From assembly GCA_001872985.1 (NCBI GenBank), contig MNYA01000165.1, forward strand, positions 1 to 5,281: a stretch of 5,281 nucleotides of DNA. The letters run 5' to 3'. A program made the translations under genes and the position numbers. This DNA is from a bacterium CG2_30_54_10 (lineage in GTDB: Bacteria > Muiribacteriota > Ozemobacteria > Ozemobacterales > Ozemobacteraceae). Shown here piece by piece: positions 1 to 5,281 of this stretch; position 1 is the stretch's first letter; the number at the start of each line of letters is the position of its first letter. The notes below the pieces were generated by a model. That model searched no databases, was not told the DNA's origin, and saw only the letters and a list, made by a program, of their open reading frames with translations.

Positions 1-531
1 GGCGGGCCATGGACGCTTCAGTTATCTATCGGTGAACCCGCGAAACCGACCTGGAGCTCGCAAACATTTCTGCTCCAGGATTTCCTTCCCGATTTCCGAA
101 TCGTCGACGGCCAGTTCGAGTCCGTTTCCGATCAGTTGAACAACCCGGCCGCCCTCGTCGTGGCCTACAACCCCGATGGCAAGCTTGCCGGCAAAGCATG
201 GGGCTTCTCGCCGCAGATGAGCGATCTGGGGCATATTTCCTCCTCCCTTCCATACAGATTCGTTCTCGTCAATGCCGAACCGGTATTCAAAAGCGGGCTT
301 CAGGTCTGCCACGACCCGGGAACCCCAGTAGTCTGGCTTGGATGCTGGATCATGATGATTGGAATGGCAATGACCTTCTACCTGCCGTATTTTGAGGAAT
401 GGGTTGTTCGTCGACCTAACGGCCTTACGGTTCTGGCCGTCTCCGGGAACCGCCCCGCCGCGACTCTGAGACAACGCCTGGAAGCCCTCGAAAGAGAGAT
501 GAACGGCGTTTTGAAAGGCTCCAATTCATGA
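1..531 (+). CDS. resB: ResB/Ccs1 cytochrome c biogenesis protein, C-terminal part (5' end outside window)
   Basis: The frame is open from the left edge to the TGA at 529-531, giving 176 visible residues; ResB proteins are usually several hundred residues, so the N-terminal membrane helices lie outside the window. The visible part fits the family's C-terminal architecture. A long extracytoplasmic segment (about residues 1-108) ends in GLQVCHDPGTPVVWLG (99-114), which matches the conserved GLQV-x2-DPG-x3-VW signature. One hydrophobic helix follows (about 110-128), then a short cytoplasmic tail with charged residues and a predicted helical end (about 153-172). In System II, ResB/Ccs1 pairs with CcsA/ResC to move heme across the membrane and attach it to CXXCH apocytochromes. 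The TGA stop overlaps the next gene's ATG, supporting one operon and translational coupling. Family assignment is from motif recognition and is firm; the start cannot be seen. Confidence 0.9.
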   Translation, partial: GGPWTLQLSIGEPAKPTWSSQTFLLQDFLPDFRIVDGQFESVSDQLNNPAALVVAYNPDGKLAGKAWGFSPQMSDLGHISSSLPYRFVLVNAEPVFKSGLQVCHDPGTPVVWLGCWIMMIGMAMTFYLPYFEEWVVRRPNGLTVLAVSGNRPAATLRQRLEALEREMNGVLKGSNS

Positions 532-1592
532 ATTTGGAAATGACCCTTTTCACGCTCTGCATGGGCGCTTACATCGCCGGTTTTTTCTGCCATGCTCTTT
601 CCGCGAGCCTCGCCAAGGCGAACCTGTATCGTTGGGGTCGCGTCGCCATCGGAATAGGGGCGCTTCTCGCCACCACAGCTTTGTTGCTTCGTTGGAAGGC
701 TGCGGGCCATCCGCCTTTGTCGAATATGTATGAATCGATGATCACCATGTCGACATTCCTGGCCTGGGTTGTGCTCGCGTTTACCCGGACGGTGCCGATT
801 CCGTTGGCCGAAGCAGGCGGAGCGGTTCTCGCGGTTTTGATGATCGGAATCGGTTCGTTATTTGCGAAAGACACACGCCCACTGGTGCCGGCTCTCCAAT
901 CGTATTGGCTTCACATCCACGTCGCAATCGCATTTGTCGGAGAAGCCTGCTTTGCTCTCTCATTCATTCTGAGTTACCTTTTTTGCCTGCGGCGTTTCCT
1001 CGAAGATCCGACATCAGCAAGCGCCAAGGACTTTGGCCCCGTAACGGGGTCCGAGAAAGCGGCGAGCAGCGGAGTTGTCTTCGGACTTCCAATTTTATTT
1101 TTGGTCTCGATGATTGGCATGGCGAACCGTTTCGCCCACCAAGCCGACGAAGGTGGAAAGGTGGGAACGCTGGTCATCTGGGTAATTCTTCCGGTCGCGG
1201 TCACTCTGTTGGCATTGGTTGCAGCAGCTTTCTTTTTCCGCGGCACCGTCGGCAAGGCTATGGAACGCTGGCTTCCCACCGCCGAAATTCTTGACGATTA
1301 CACTTATCGTGCGATTGCATTCGGCTTTCCTCTTTTCACCGTCGGCGCTTTGATTTTCGGAATGGTGTGGGCGAATAAGGCCTGGGGGCGCTACTGGGGC
1401 TGGGATCCAAAAGAAACCTGGGCTTTGATAACCTTCCTTGTTTATTCGATCTATCTCCACGTGCGTTTAACCCGTGGTTGGCAAGGCACCTGGACCGCGG
1501 TTCTGTCGGTGGTCGGGTTCATCATTACCATGTTCACGCTTTTCGGGGTCAATCTTCTTTTGGCCGGGCTTCATTCCTACGCATCGGGTTGA
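528..1592 (+). CDS. ccsA: CcsA/ResC (CcsB-type) heme export and cytochrome c assembly protein
   Basis: A 354-residue polytopic membrane protein, of normal length for the family, with about eight hydrophobic segments. The tryptophan-rich heme-handling WWD motif is clear: WGRYWGWDPKETW at residues 286-298, preceded by the usual GFPLFTVG stretch (266-273). Candidate heme-ligand histidines are in place: H129/H131 in the WLHIH segment, H311 in YLHVR, and H349 in the C-terminal GLHSY motif. SNMYES (65-70) is another family hallmark. The protein is expected to bind heme in the membrane and, with ResB, present it to apocytochromes c outside the membrane. The ATG at 528 overlaps the resB stop as ATGA, and a weak AAAGG lies 9 bases upstream, so translation is probably coupled. 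The name varies between systems (ccsA, ccsB, resC). The last 16 bases overlap the 3' end of the convergent gene. Confidence 0.95.
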   Translation: MNLEMTLFTLCMGAYIAGFFCHALSASLAKANLYRWGRVAIGIGALLATTALLLRWKAAGHPPLSNMYESMITMSTFLAWVVLAFTRTVPIPLAEAGGAVLAVLMIGIGSLFAKDTRPLVPALQSYWLHIHVAIAFVGEACFALSFILSYLFCLRRFLEDPTSASAKDFGPVTGSEKAASSGVVFGLPILFLVSMIGMANRFAHQADEGGKVGTLVIWVILPVAVTLLALVAAAFFFRGTVGKAMERWLPTAEILDDYTYRAIAFGFPLFTVGALIFGMVWANKAWGRYWGWDPKETWALITFLVYSIYLHVRLTRGWQGTWTAVLSVVGFIITMFTLFGVNLLLAGLHSYASG

Positions 1593-2578
1593 TTCTCCTC
1601 CGGCCTTGTCTTGCCATTCCCCGCGCCTGCCTCGGCTTTGCCAAGCTCCAGATCCTTCTGCGCGAGGAACGCATCCAACAACAATCTGAACCCATCGGCC
1701 GGGCCGGTCTCCGAGTTCCAGTTGGTTTCCGAATCCCAGTTGGTTTCCGAATCCCAGTCGAGCTCCGGAAGGCGCTCCCGTGAAAGCTCTTCCTTCCAGG
1801 CCGAAAAAGCCGGAAGCTCCGGAATGCCTGCCGGATCGGTATCCCAGCACCGCTCCAAAGCCATGAATGGGGCAAACCTGCTTTTGGGAGCACGCGAGCC
1901 TGGGCTTGAATCCAATTCGGGCAGCGGAAGCTCCAGTCGCGGATGCAGCCAGGCTTGCCCGGGGCTGACGGCAACAGCGATGTTATTTTCGAGGGTTTTG
2001 CGAATCCGTTCGGGCCAGCCGGAATATTCCCCGATCGGGATTCCTTCACGTAAGCGGCCGAGCCGCTCATCGAGCTCAGTGGGTGAGATTCCCATTCTTG
2101 CCTGGAAACGAGCCCGGATCCCGGCGAATCCGAGGTGCAGAAGATATGGCCCCAGACAGATCCAGAGGCCTGGGCTGTCTCCGAAATCATAGAACTTGTA
2201 ATATGCCTGCTGCGGGAAAAAAATCCGGCAGCCATACAGGGCTGAAATAGATTTCCGGCGGATAAGATCGAAAAAAACCGTCGGAAGGGTCGGACTCTCA
2301 TCCAGCACCAAGTCGACCAGTTTCATTCTTTCGTTTCGATCCAGGTAGAGCTTCATGTGGTCGAAAACATTGAGTAGGGCGTTGTTTAAATCACCCAACG
2401 GTTCATTCAGGGTGCGGCCAAGAGACTGAAGGAATGCCAGGATATGCGGCACTTGCCCGAGCTTGCCGGCGACCGCCCGGAATTTTTTGAATGAGATAGC
2501 GAGAACCGATAATTTATGTTCTGCCCAGAGGTTTTCGTAAACCCCCCTGTGAAAAGGCCGGACGCTGCAAGCTTCCAT
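1577..2578 (-). CDS. Hypothetical protein with internal hexapeptide repeat
   Basis: I do not recognise this 333-residue protein. The ATG at 2576-2578 has GAGG five bases upstream on the - strand, which supports the start. No signal peptide is evident. The first two thirds look like a folded soluble domain: mixed hydrophobic and charged segments, a probably helical stretch at about 45-110, and an aromatic-rich stretch at about 115-150 containing QQAYYKFYDFGD. The last third is proline- and glutamate-rich and probably less ordered. It contains a tandem [DN]-W-[DN]-S-E-T hexapeptide at about residues 274-291, encoded by 18-bp DNA repeats. The tail (about 308-333) is rich in K, E, G and A. The gene lies 80 bp downstream of azoR on the same strand and converges on ccsA with a 16-bp overlap. 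Competing frames over the same interval lack a comparable start site and look like shadows. Existence as a gene is likely; function is unknown. Confidence 0.72.
   Translation of the reverse strand: MEACSVRPFHRGVYENLWAEHKLSVLAISFKKFRAVAGKLGQVPHILAFLQSLGRTLNEPLGDLNNALLNVFDHMKLYLDRNERMKLVDLVLDESPTLPTVFFDLIRRKSISALYGCRIFFPQQAYYKFYDFGDSPGLWICLGPYLLHLGFAGIRARFQARMGISPTELDERLGRLREGIPIGEYSGWPERIRKTLENNIAVAVSPGQAWLHPRLELPLPELDSSPGSRAPKSRFAPFMALERCWDTDPAGIPELPAFSAWKEELSRERLPELDWDSETNWDSETNWNSETGPADGFRLLLDAFLAQKDLELGKAEAGAGNGKTRPEENQPDA
1706..1759. repeat. 18-bp tandem repeat, three units, inside the hypothetical gene
   Basis: Three consecutive 18-bp units are visible on the + strand: 1706-1723, 1724-1741 and 1742-1759. 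Units two and three differ by one base (final T versus C); unit one differs from unit two at three positions. A degraded fourth unit may begin at 1760. The unit length is a multiple of three, so the repeat keeps frame and encodes [DN]W[DN]SET on the - strand. The near-identity of two units suggests recent slippage expansion and possible copy-number variation between strains. Confidence 0.9.
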
Positions 2579-2589
2579 AGGCGCCTCGT

Positions 2590-2618
2590 ATTCAGGGACA
2601 GTAATTCCGTGGACAGTA
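2590..2618. repeat. Short tandem repeat of about 15 bp between azoR and the hypothetical gene
   Basis: Read on the - strand, TACTGTCCACGGAAT (2618-2604) is followed directly by TACTGTCCCTGAAT (2603-2590), two units that differ by a short gap and two substitutions. The 8-bp core TACTGTCC is identical in both. The units sit just upstream of the hypothetical gene's ribosome binding site, so they could be an operator. Alternatively they resemble the ACTGTCC(C)-GGAATT repeats I recall from the ends of REP-associated transposase elements, from memory and unconfirmed. No transposase is present here. Confidence 0.6.
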
Positions 2619-2620
2619 TA
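2615..2620 (-). promoter_or_regulatory. Possible -10 box upstream of the hypothetical gene
   Basis: On the - strand TATACT (2620-2615) matches five of six positions of the TATAAT consensus and lies 36 bases before the ATG at 2578. No good -35 hexamer is found at 16-18 bp spacing (TTTCCT at 17 bp is the best), so this is a weak call. The gene may instead be read through from azoR. No terminator-like hairpin with a T-run is apparent in the 80-bp gap. Confidence 0.3.
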
Positions 2621-2658
2621 CCGATCTCATAAAATGAAGGAAAAGCGGGAAGCTAAAT

Positions 2659-3279
2659 TCAGAAGATCAGTCGTCGAGCAGTCGCGATTGCCTGGTCGAT
2701 TTTTTTCTGGGCGGCATCTGGGCCGGAGGCGAGCATGGGCTGGGCGTTGATGAAAGTGGGGTCAGGAATTCCGATGAAGCCGAGCATCACACGCAGGGAT
2801 GGCTCGAGCTGGTCCATGGACTTCCCCGGAGCCTCGCTGTAATCGCCGCCGCGGGAGGTAACCACGACAACCTTTTTCCCAGTGGCAAGGCCTTCGGGAC
2901 CTTTTTCGGTGTAGTGGAAAAGGTATCGCGGTTGAACGATCGCATCAAAGTAGTGCTTCAGAACGTAAGGCATTCCAAAGTTCCACATGGGGGAGCTGAT
3001 CAAAACGTATTCCGCGGCGAGAAACCGCTGAATCTGGGCAAGGATCGGCTTCCAGGCTGGGAGCGTCTGATCGTCGAGTTCTTTCCCGCTCAAAAGGAGG
3101 TATTTTCCGTTGGTCGCTTTCAGGGTCATCGGTGGCATATTTTCGCCAAACAGATCGATGGCGTCAACACGTCCATCCGGGTGCTGCTCTTGGAAGCTTT
3201 TCACGACGGCTGCCGAGACCTTGAGGGTATTCGATAAGTTTCCGCGGGGAGTGGCAATGATATGCAATAATGTTTTCAT
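2659..3279 (-). CDS. azoR: FMN-dependent NADH-azoreductase / quinone reductase (AzoR family)
   Basis: A 206-residue flavodoxin-fold protein of typical AzoR length. The N-terminal strand MKTLLHIIATPRG leads into the FMN phosphate-binding loop TPRGNLSNT (10-18). The second FMN-contacting motif, SPMWNFGMPYVLKHYFD (96-112), is intact, and the third, TSRGGDYSE (141-149), follows VVVV. These are the three flavin contacts expected for the family. AzoR enzymes are cytosolic homodimers that use NADH for two-electron reduction of quinones and azo compounds, and they usually protect against quinone or thiol stress. The ATG at 3277-3279 has GAGGA upstream (3290-3286), a good ribosome binding site. The gene diverges from doxX across a palindromic promoter region, and the hypothetical gene follows 80 bp downstream on the same strand. 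The physiological substrate cannot be inferred from the sequence. Confidence 0.94.
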   Translation of the reverse strand: MKTLLHIIATPRGNLSNTLKVSAAVVKSFQEQHPDGRVDAIDLFGENMPPMTLKATNGKYLLLSGKELDDQTLPAWKPILAQIQRFLAAEYVLISSPMWNFGMPYVLKHYFDAIVQPRYLFHYTEKGPEGLATGKKVVVVTSRGGDYSEAPGKSMDQLEPSLRVMLGFIGIPDPTFINAQPMLASGPDAAQKKIDQAIATARRLIF

Positions 3280-3297
3280 ATTTGGTCCTCAGTCATG

Positions 3298-3333
3298 AGA
3301 TTACTTGACATTTAAGTTAGTGTCAAGTATTCT
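3298..3333. promoter_or_regulatory. Palindromic divergent promoter/operator between azoR and doxX
   Basis: Arms 3298-3310 (AGATTACTTGACA) and 3321-3333 (TGTCAAGTATTCT) are inverted copies with a single mismatch around a 10-bp centre. Each arm carries TTGACA, the perfect sigma70 -35 hexamer. For doxX (+), TTGACA 3305-3310 is followed by a 17-bp spacer and TATTCT (3328-3333). For azoR (-), TTGACA 3326-3321 is followed by 17 bp and TAATCT (3303-3298), a poorer -10. The two promoters therefore face and overlap each other, and a dimeric regulator bound to the palindrome would cover both. The symmetry and the + strand promoter are directly visible; repressor binding is inference. The predicted azoR start point (about 3291) falls at its ribosome binding site, so the azoR leader would be very short or its promoter lies elsewhere. 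Confidence 0.72.
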
Positions 3334-3351
3334 AGTTAGCAGATTCTAACT
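3334..3351. repeat. Second small inverted repeat in the doxX leader region
   Basis: AGTTAG (3334-3339) and CTAACT (3346-3351) form a perfect 6-bp inverted repeat around CAGATT. A further AGTTAG lies in the centre of the large palindrome (3315-3320), 19 bp upstream. The repeat begins directly after the doxX -10 box and covers the expected transcription start (about 3340), a common place for a repressor half-site pair. It could also be a small hairpin at the start of the doxX mRNA. Confidence 0.45.
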
Positions 3352-3399
3352 GTTGTTTTGATATCAGAGCCTGACAATGGATGAAACCGGAGGTTTCCC

Positions 3400-3849
3400 A
3401 TGGAACGCAACAATAAAAGTCTCTTGCAGATGGTGTTTTCGACTGGATTTTCCGATACTGGAATTCTCATTTTGCGCCTGGTTATCGGCTCCTGCTTTGT
3501 CATACATGGCTATCCGAAGATCATGGATGGGCCGGAAAAATGGGCGATGATCGGTGGAGCAATGAAAAATGTGGGAATAGATTTCGCTCCTGCCTTCTGG
3601 GGTTTCTGTGCCGCGGCCTCTGAATTTTTTGGGGGAATGGCTTTGATCGTCGGACTTTTGACCCGGGTCGCCGCATCGGGAATTGCCTTCACGATGCTGA
3701 TCGCAACAGTGATGCACGTAACTCATGGCGACGGATTCGAAAAATTTTCCCACCCACTGGAGCTGATGACAGTCGGTGTTCTCCTGATTCTTTCTGGAGC
3801 GGGAAAGTGGTCGCTGGACAACCTCGTGTTTAAAAAACTTGAGCCCTGA
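3400..3849 (+). CDS. DoxX family integral membrane protein
   Basis: A 149-residue protein with the four-helix layout of the DoxX family: hydrophobic segments at about 20-38, 63-86, 90-107 and 121-135. Family features are visible: LRLVIGSCFVIHGYPKI in helix 1 (25-41), the SEFFGG motif with an acidic residue in helix 2 (74-79), LLTRVAA between helices 2 and 3, H106 in the third helix, and GAGKWSLD near the C-terminus (133-140). A strong GGAGG (3389-3393) sits six bases before the ATG at 3400. DoxX-like proteins include the CatD subunit of Bacillus catDE and the mycobacterial DoxX that acts with SseA and SodA; roles in quinone or redox stress are established for some members. The biochemical activity of this one is not predictable. 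Divergent placement from azoR supports a redox or electrophile response. The gene ends where the asnB remnant begins. Confidence 0.9.
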   Translation: MERNNKSLLQMVFSTGFSDTGILILRLVIGSCFVIHGYPKIMDGPEKWAMIGGAMKNVGIDFAPAFWGFCAAASEFFGGMALIVGLLTRVAASGIAFTMLIATVMHVTHGDGFEKFSHPLELMTVGVLLILSGAGKWSLDNLVFKKLEP

Positions 3850-4862
3850 AAATTGGCGTCCCTGGGCGTACAGGTGAATTCGGTGTGTTCCGTTCCAAGG
3901 TGATCGGCAACCTTTCGAGCCCAGACCGCCTCGTTGTGGCTTTCCTCGCGAAAACCGATTGTGAAGGTCTTCAGCGGGGTTGAGTTACCCTTGCGCAGGA
4001 GAGCGGCCAGCAGAGAGGAGTCGACACCCCCGCTCAAAAAAATGCCGACCGGAACGTCGGACACCATTCGTAGCTTGAACCCTTCGGTGAGTATCTCCTC
4101 AAGCTCGTCGGCCACTTCGTCGTCGGTTCGGGAAAGCCACCGGGAACGCTCCGCGGCGCCGCGGCGGAAATGATCCTCGATGTCCCAGTATTTTTCCTTG
4201 CGGATTTTTCCGGTACGATCGACGATGAGGAAATATCCGGGCTCCAACTTGTACGTGTTTTTGAAAATTGACATCGGTGTCGGGATATACCCATACTGAA
4301 AGTAGAACGGAAGCGCCTCCCTTTCGATTTCACCACGGAAACCCGGATGGCGGTGGAAAGCCTTGAGTTCGGAACCGAAAATGAAAAGGCCTCCCCTGAA
4401 ATACCAGAAGAGCGGCTTTACTCCAACGCGGTCGCGGCACAGGATGAGCTCCTGACGGCGGCGGTTCCAGAGGGCGAAAGCCCACATTCCGCGCCATCGG
4501 CCAATGAAATCAAGGCCCCACTCACGGTAGGCTTGCAGAAGCACCTCCGTGTCGGATGCTGATCTGAACCGTATCCCCAGCTCTTCCAGCTCCCTACGGA
4601 TTAACGCGAAGTTGTAAATTTCACCGTTGAAGGTAATGGAAATGTCACCGTCATCGACGGACATCGGCTGGCGGCCTTGAGAGGACAGATCGATGATCGA
4701 AAGCCGCCGGTGGCCAAACGCCAGGCGTCTGGCCTTGTCGATGAAAAAACCGGCATCATCCGGACCGCCGTATGTCAGGGAGTCCCGCATCGAAACGATC
4801 GTTTCCTCAAGCGGATAGGCCGCCTGGGCCGAAAAATCCCAAAATCCGGCGATCCTGCACAT
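3723..4862 (-). pseudogene. asnB: Asparagine synthase (glutamine-hydrolysing), 3'-truncated remnant
   Basis: The start is placed at 4862 because the protein then begins MCRIAGF, putting Cys2 as the N-terminal nucleophile of a class II glutamine amidotransferase; GGGAGG lies 12 bases upstream. The glutaminase domain (about 1-210) is well preserved: YGGPDDAG (31-38), HRRLSIIDLS (51-60), FNGEIYNF (78-85), SDTEV (103-107), RGMWAFALW (124-132) and RDRVGVKPLF (143-152). The synthetase domain begins with the ATP-binding loop FLSGGVDSSLLAALL (275-289) and FTIGF (300-304). Homology ends near residue 336. Residues 338-379 are only the antisense of doxX, and the later substrate-binding motifs and helical core are missing, where intact enzymes run to about 500-650 residues. 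The glutaminase half might still fold, but asparagine synthesis should be lost. Such genes often sit in surface-polysaccharide loci, but none is visible here. Family call is firm; pseudogene status is inferred from the truncation. Confidence 0.88.
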
Positions 4863-5012
4863 CGAAGGTCCGGGCCTCCCGAAAGGGCTCTTGCCACGGC
4901 TGCCGACCACGTAACTTCCCAGGAAGAGAGGGAATGCGCCCCATCTCGACACGCAAAGTGAACTCGCGTGTCTCACCCTCTACAGGCGGGTGCTTCGCGC
5001 ACTCGGCCCGCC

Positions 5013-5227
5013 TTGATGTTTCCTGCGAATTATTGAGCTGCTACGCGATCGGGACTACCGAAGAATTCTAATATCCAGACCCTAGCCGAAAAGGTACTTT
5101 TTCGACAGCTTGGGCATGTTGGCGCCACGCATGACCGCGTTCACCACTCATTTGCCATTGGGAGGCGAGTTGGGCGCCGAGGCTTTTCGGCGAGGGTCTA
5201 TCTACTCAATAATTCGGGGAAACTCAA
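5013..5227. repeat. Nested foldback (inverted-repeat) element of about 215 bp
   Basis: Several segments on the left recur in the same order, reverse-complemented, on the right. TTGA (5013-5016) and GTTTCC (5018-5023) match TCAA (5224-5227) and GGAAAC (5218-5223). CGAATTATTGAG (5026-5037) matches CTCAATAATTCG (5205-5216) perfectly over 12 bp. AGACCCTAGCCGAAAAG (5077-5093) matches 5183-5199 over 17 bp with one mismatch. An inner TTGGCGCC (5119-5126) can pair with GGCGCCGA (5173-5180) with one G-T pair. The left arm carries about 34 extra bases between the 12- and 17-bp blocks. The whole could fold as one long interrupted hairpin, as in a MITE-like element, facing insertion-element ends or a structured RNA. 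No target-site duplication was identified. Confidence 0.65.
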
Positions 5228-5234
5228 TGATTCG
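5204..5234. repeat. Direct repeat ACTCAATRATTCG, 18-bp period
   Basis: ACTCAATAATTCG (5204-5216) and ACTCAATGATTCG (5222-5234) differ at one base and are spaced 18 bp start to start. A third copy of the 12-bp core lies inverted at 5026-5037 as CGAATTATTGAG. Regularly spaced copies like these could be protein binding sites at the end of the foldback element, or remnants of a repeated terminal sequence. Confidence 0.6.
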
Positions 5235-5281
5235 TAAGTGTTTGGCCTTCTGAAGCGAATGCCTCGAAACCTTGCTCCAAC

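Larger units (their letters stand above)
4863..5281. other. No recognisable gene; region upstream of the asnB remnant
   Basis: About 420 bases in which no frame on either strand gives a convincing protein. The asnB frame stays open on the - strand back to 4976, but that extension (starting MRHASSLC) has no amidotransferase features and would hide the catalytic cysteine. Open + strand stretches overlapping asnB are shadows. The right two thirds hold a nested inverted-repeat structure (5013-5227). A possible - strand -10 box, TAGAAT (5070-5065), has no matching -35. Together with the truncated asnB, this suggests a rearranged or mobile-element-derived stretch. Confidence 0.6.

Noticed and set aside
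136..531. Treating the TTG at 136 as the start of a 131-residue gene
   Set aside because: ResB-like sequence continues upstream of it to the left edge, so this is an internal codon of a partial resB.
1706..1759. 18-bp repeats as a CRISPR array
   Set aside because: The units are directly adjacent without spacers and lie in frame inside a coding sequence.
1611..2192. Long + strand open frame (193 residues) antisense to the hypothetical gene
   Set aside because: Very rich in serine, arginine and proline, with no family features; it is the complement of the better supported - strand gene.
1549..2301. Alternative - strand frame (250 residues) over the hypothetical gene and the ccsA 3' end
   Set aside because: Overlaps the 333-residue frame almost completely, has a low-complexity arginine/serine-rich translation and lacks as good a start site.
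3850..4862. asnB interrupted by insertion of the azoR/doxX segment, with the other half on the far side
   Set aside because: No asnB-like synthetase sequence is found left of azoR (2579-2658 or the hypothetical gene), so simple insertion within this window is not supported.
4863..4976. N-terminal extension of asnB to an ATG at 4976
   Set aside because: The extra 38 residues have no family similarity and would bury Cys2, which must become N-terminal for glutaminase activity.
4772..5071. + strand open frame of 99 residues
   Set aside because: It is antisense to the asnB 5' end over its first part and shows no recognisable protein features; the second part overlaps the foldback.
5087..5104. 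CGAAAAG-GTAC-TTTTTCG hairpin as an intrinsic terminator
   Set aside because: The stem is AT-rich with only a four-base loop, no T-run follows it, and no gene ends nearby.

Overview
This is bacterial DNA of moderate GC content. Three bacterial families are clear: a System II (ResB/CcsA) cytochrome c maturation pair, a flavodoxin-fold azoreductase with a divergent DoxX membrane protein, and a glutamine-dependent asparagine synthase fragment. Shine-Dalgarno sites precede the azoreductase, doxX and the unknown gene. System II c-type cytochrome assembly is found in many Gram-positive, cyanobacterial, beta-, epsilon- and deltaproteobacterial and candidate-phylum genomes. Nothing in the window (no rRNA, tRNA or lineage-specific marker) allows a firmer placement.

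Left part (1-1592, + strand): the 3' end of a resB/ccs1 gene runs in from the left edge. It is coupled through an ATGA stop/start overlap to a complete ccsA/resC gene. Together they would form the membrane complex that carries heme across the membrane and ligates it to apocytochromes c. The ccsA stop is overlapped tail-to-tail by the 3' end of an unrecognised 333-residue gene on the - strand (1577-2578), which carries an 18-bp in-frame tandem repeat.

Middle part (2579-3849): azoR (- strand) and doxX (+ strand) diverge from a 120-bp intergenic region. In it, one inverted repeat contains a perfect TTGACA in each arm and forms two facing, overlapping promoters. This looks like a shared control point for a small quinone/electrophile-stress divergon. 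azoR lies 80 bp upstream of the unknown gene on the same strand, with a short tandem repeat and a possible -10 box between them.

Right part (3850-5281): an asnB-type gene (- strand) keeps its glutaminase domain and the ATP-binding loop of the synthetase domain. Its homology stops within a few bases of the doxX stop codon, so the rest of the synthetase domain is absent and the gene is called a pseudogene. Upstream of it lies about 420 bp without a recognisable gene. This holds a nested foldback (about 5013-5227) of several matching inverted segments, including a 12-bp perfect and a 17-bp near-perfect pair. The right part reads as a rearranged or decaying region. I see no complete new multi-gene system; the best leads are the palindromic divergent promoter, the asnB/doxX junction and the foldback element.
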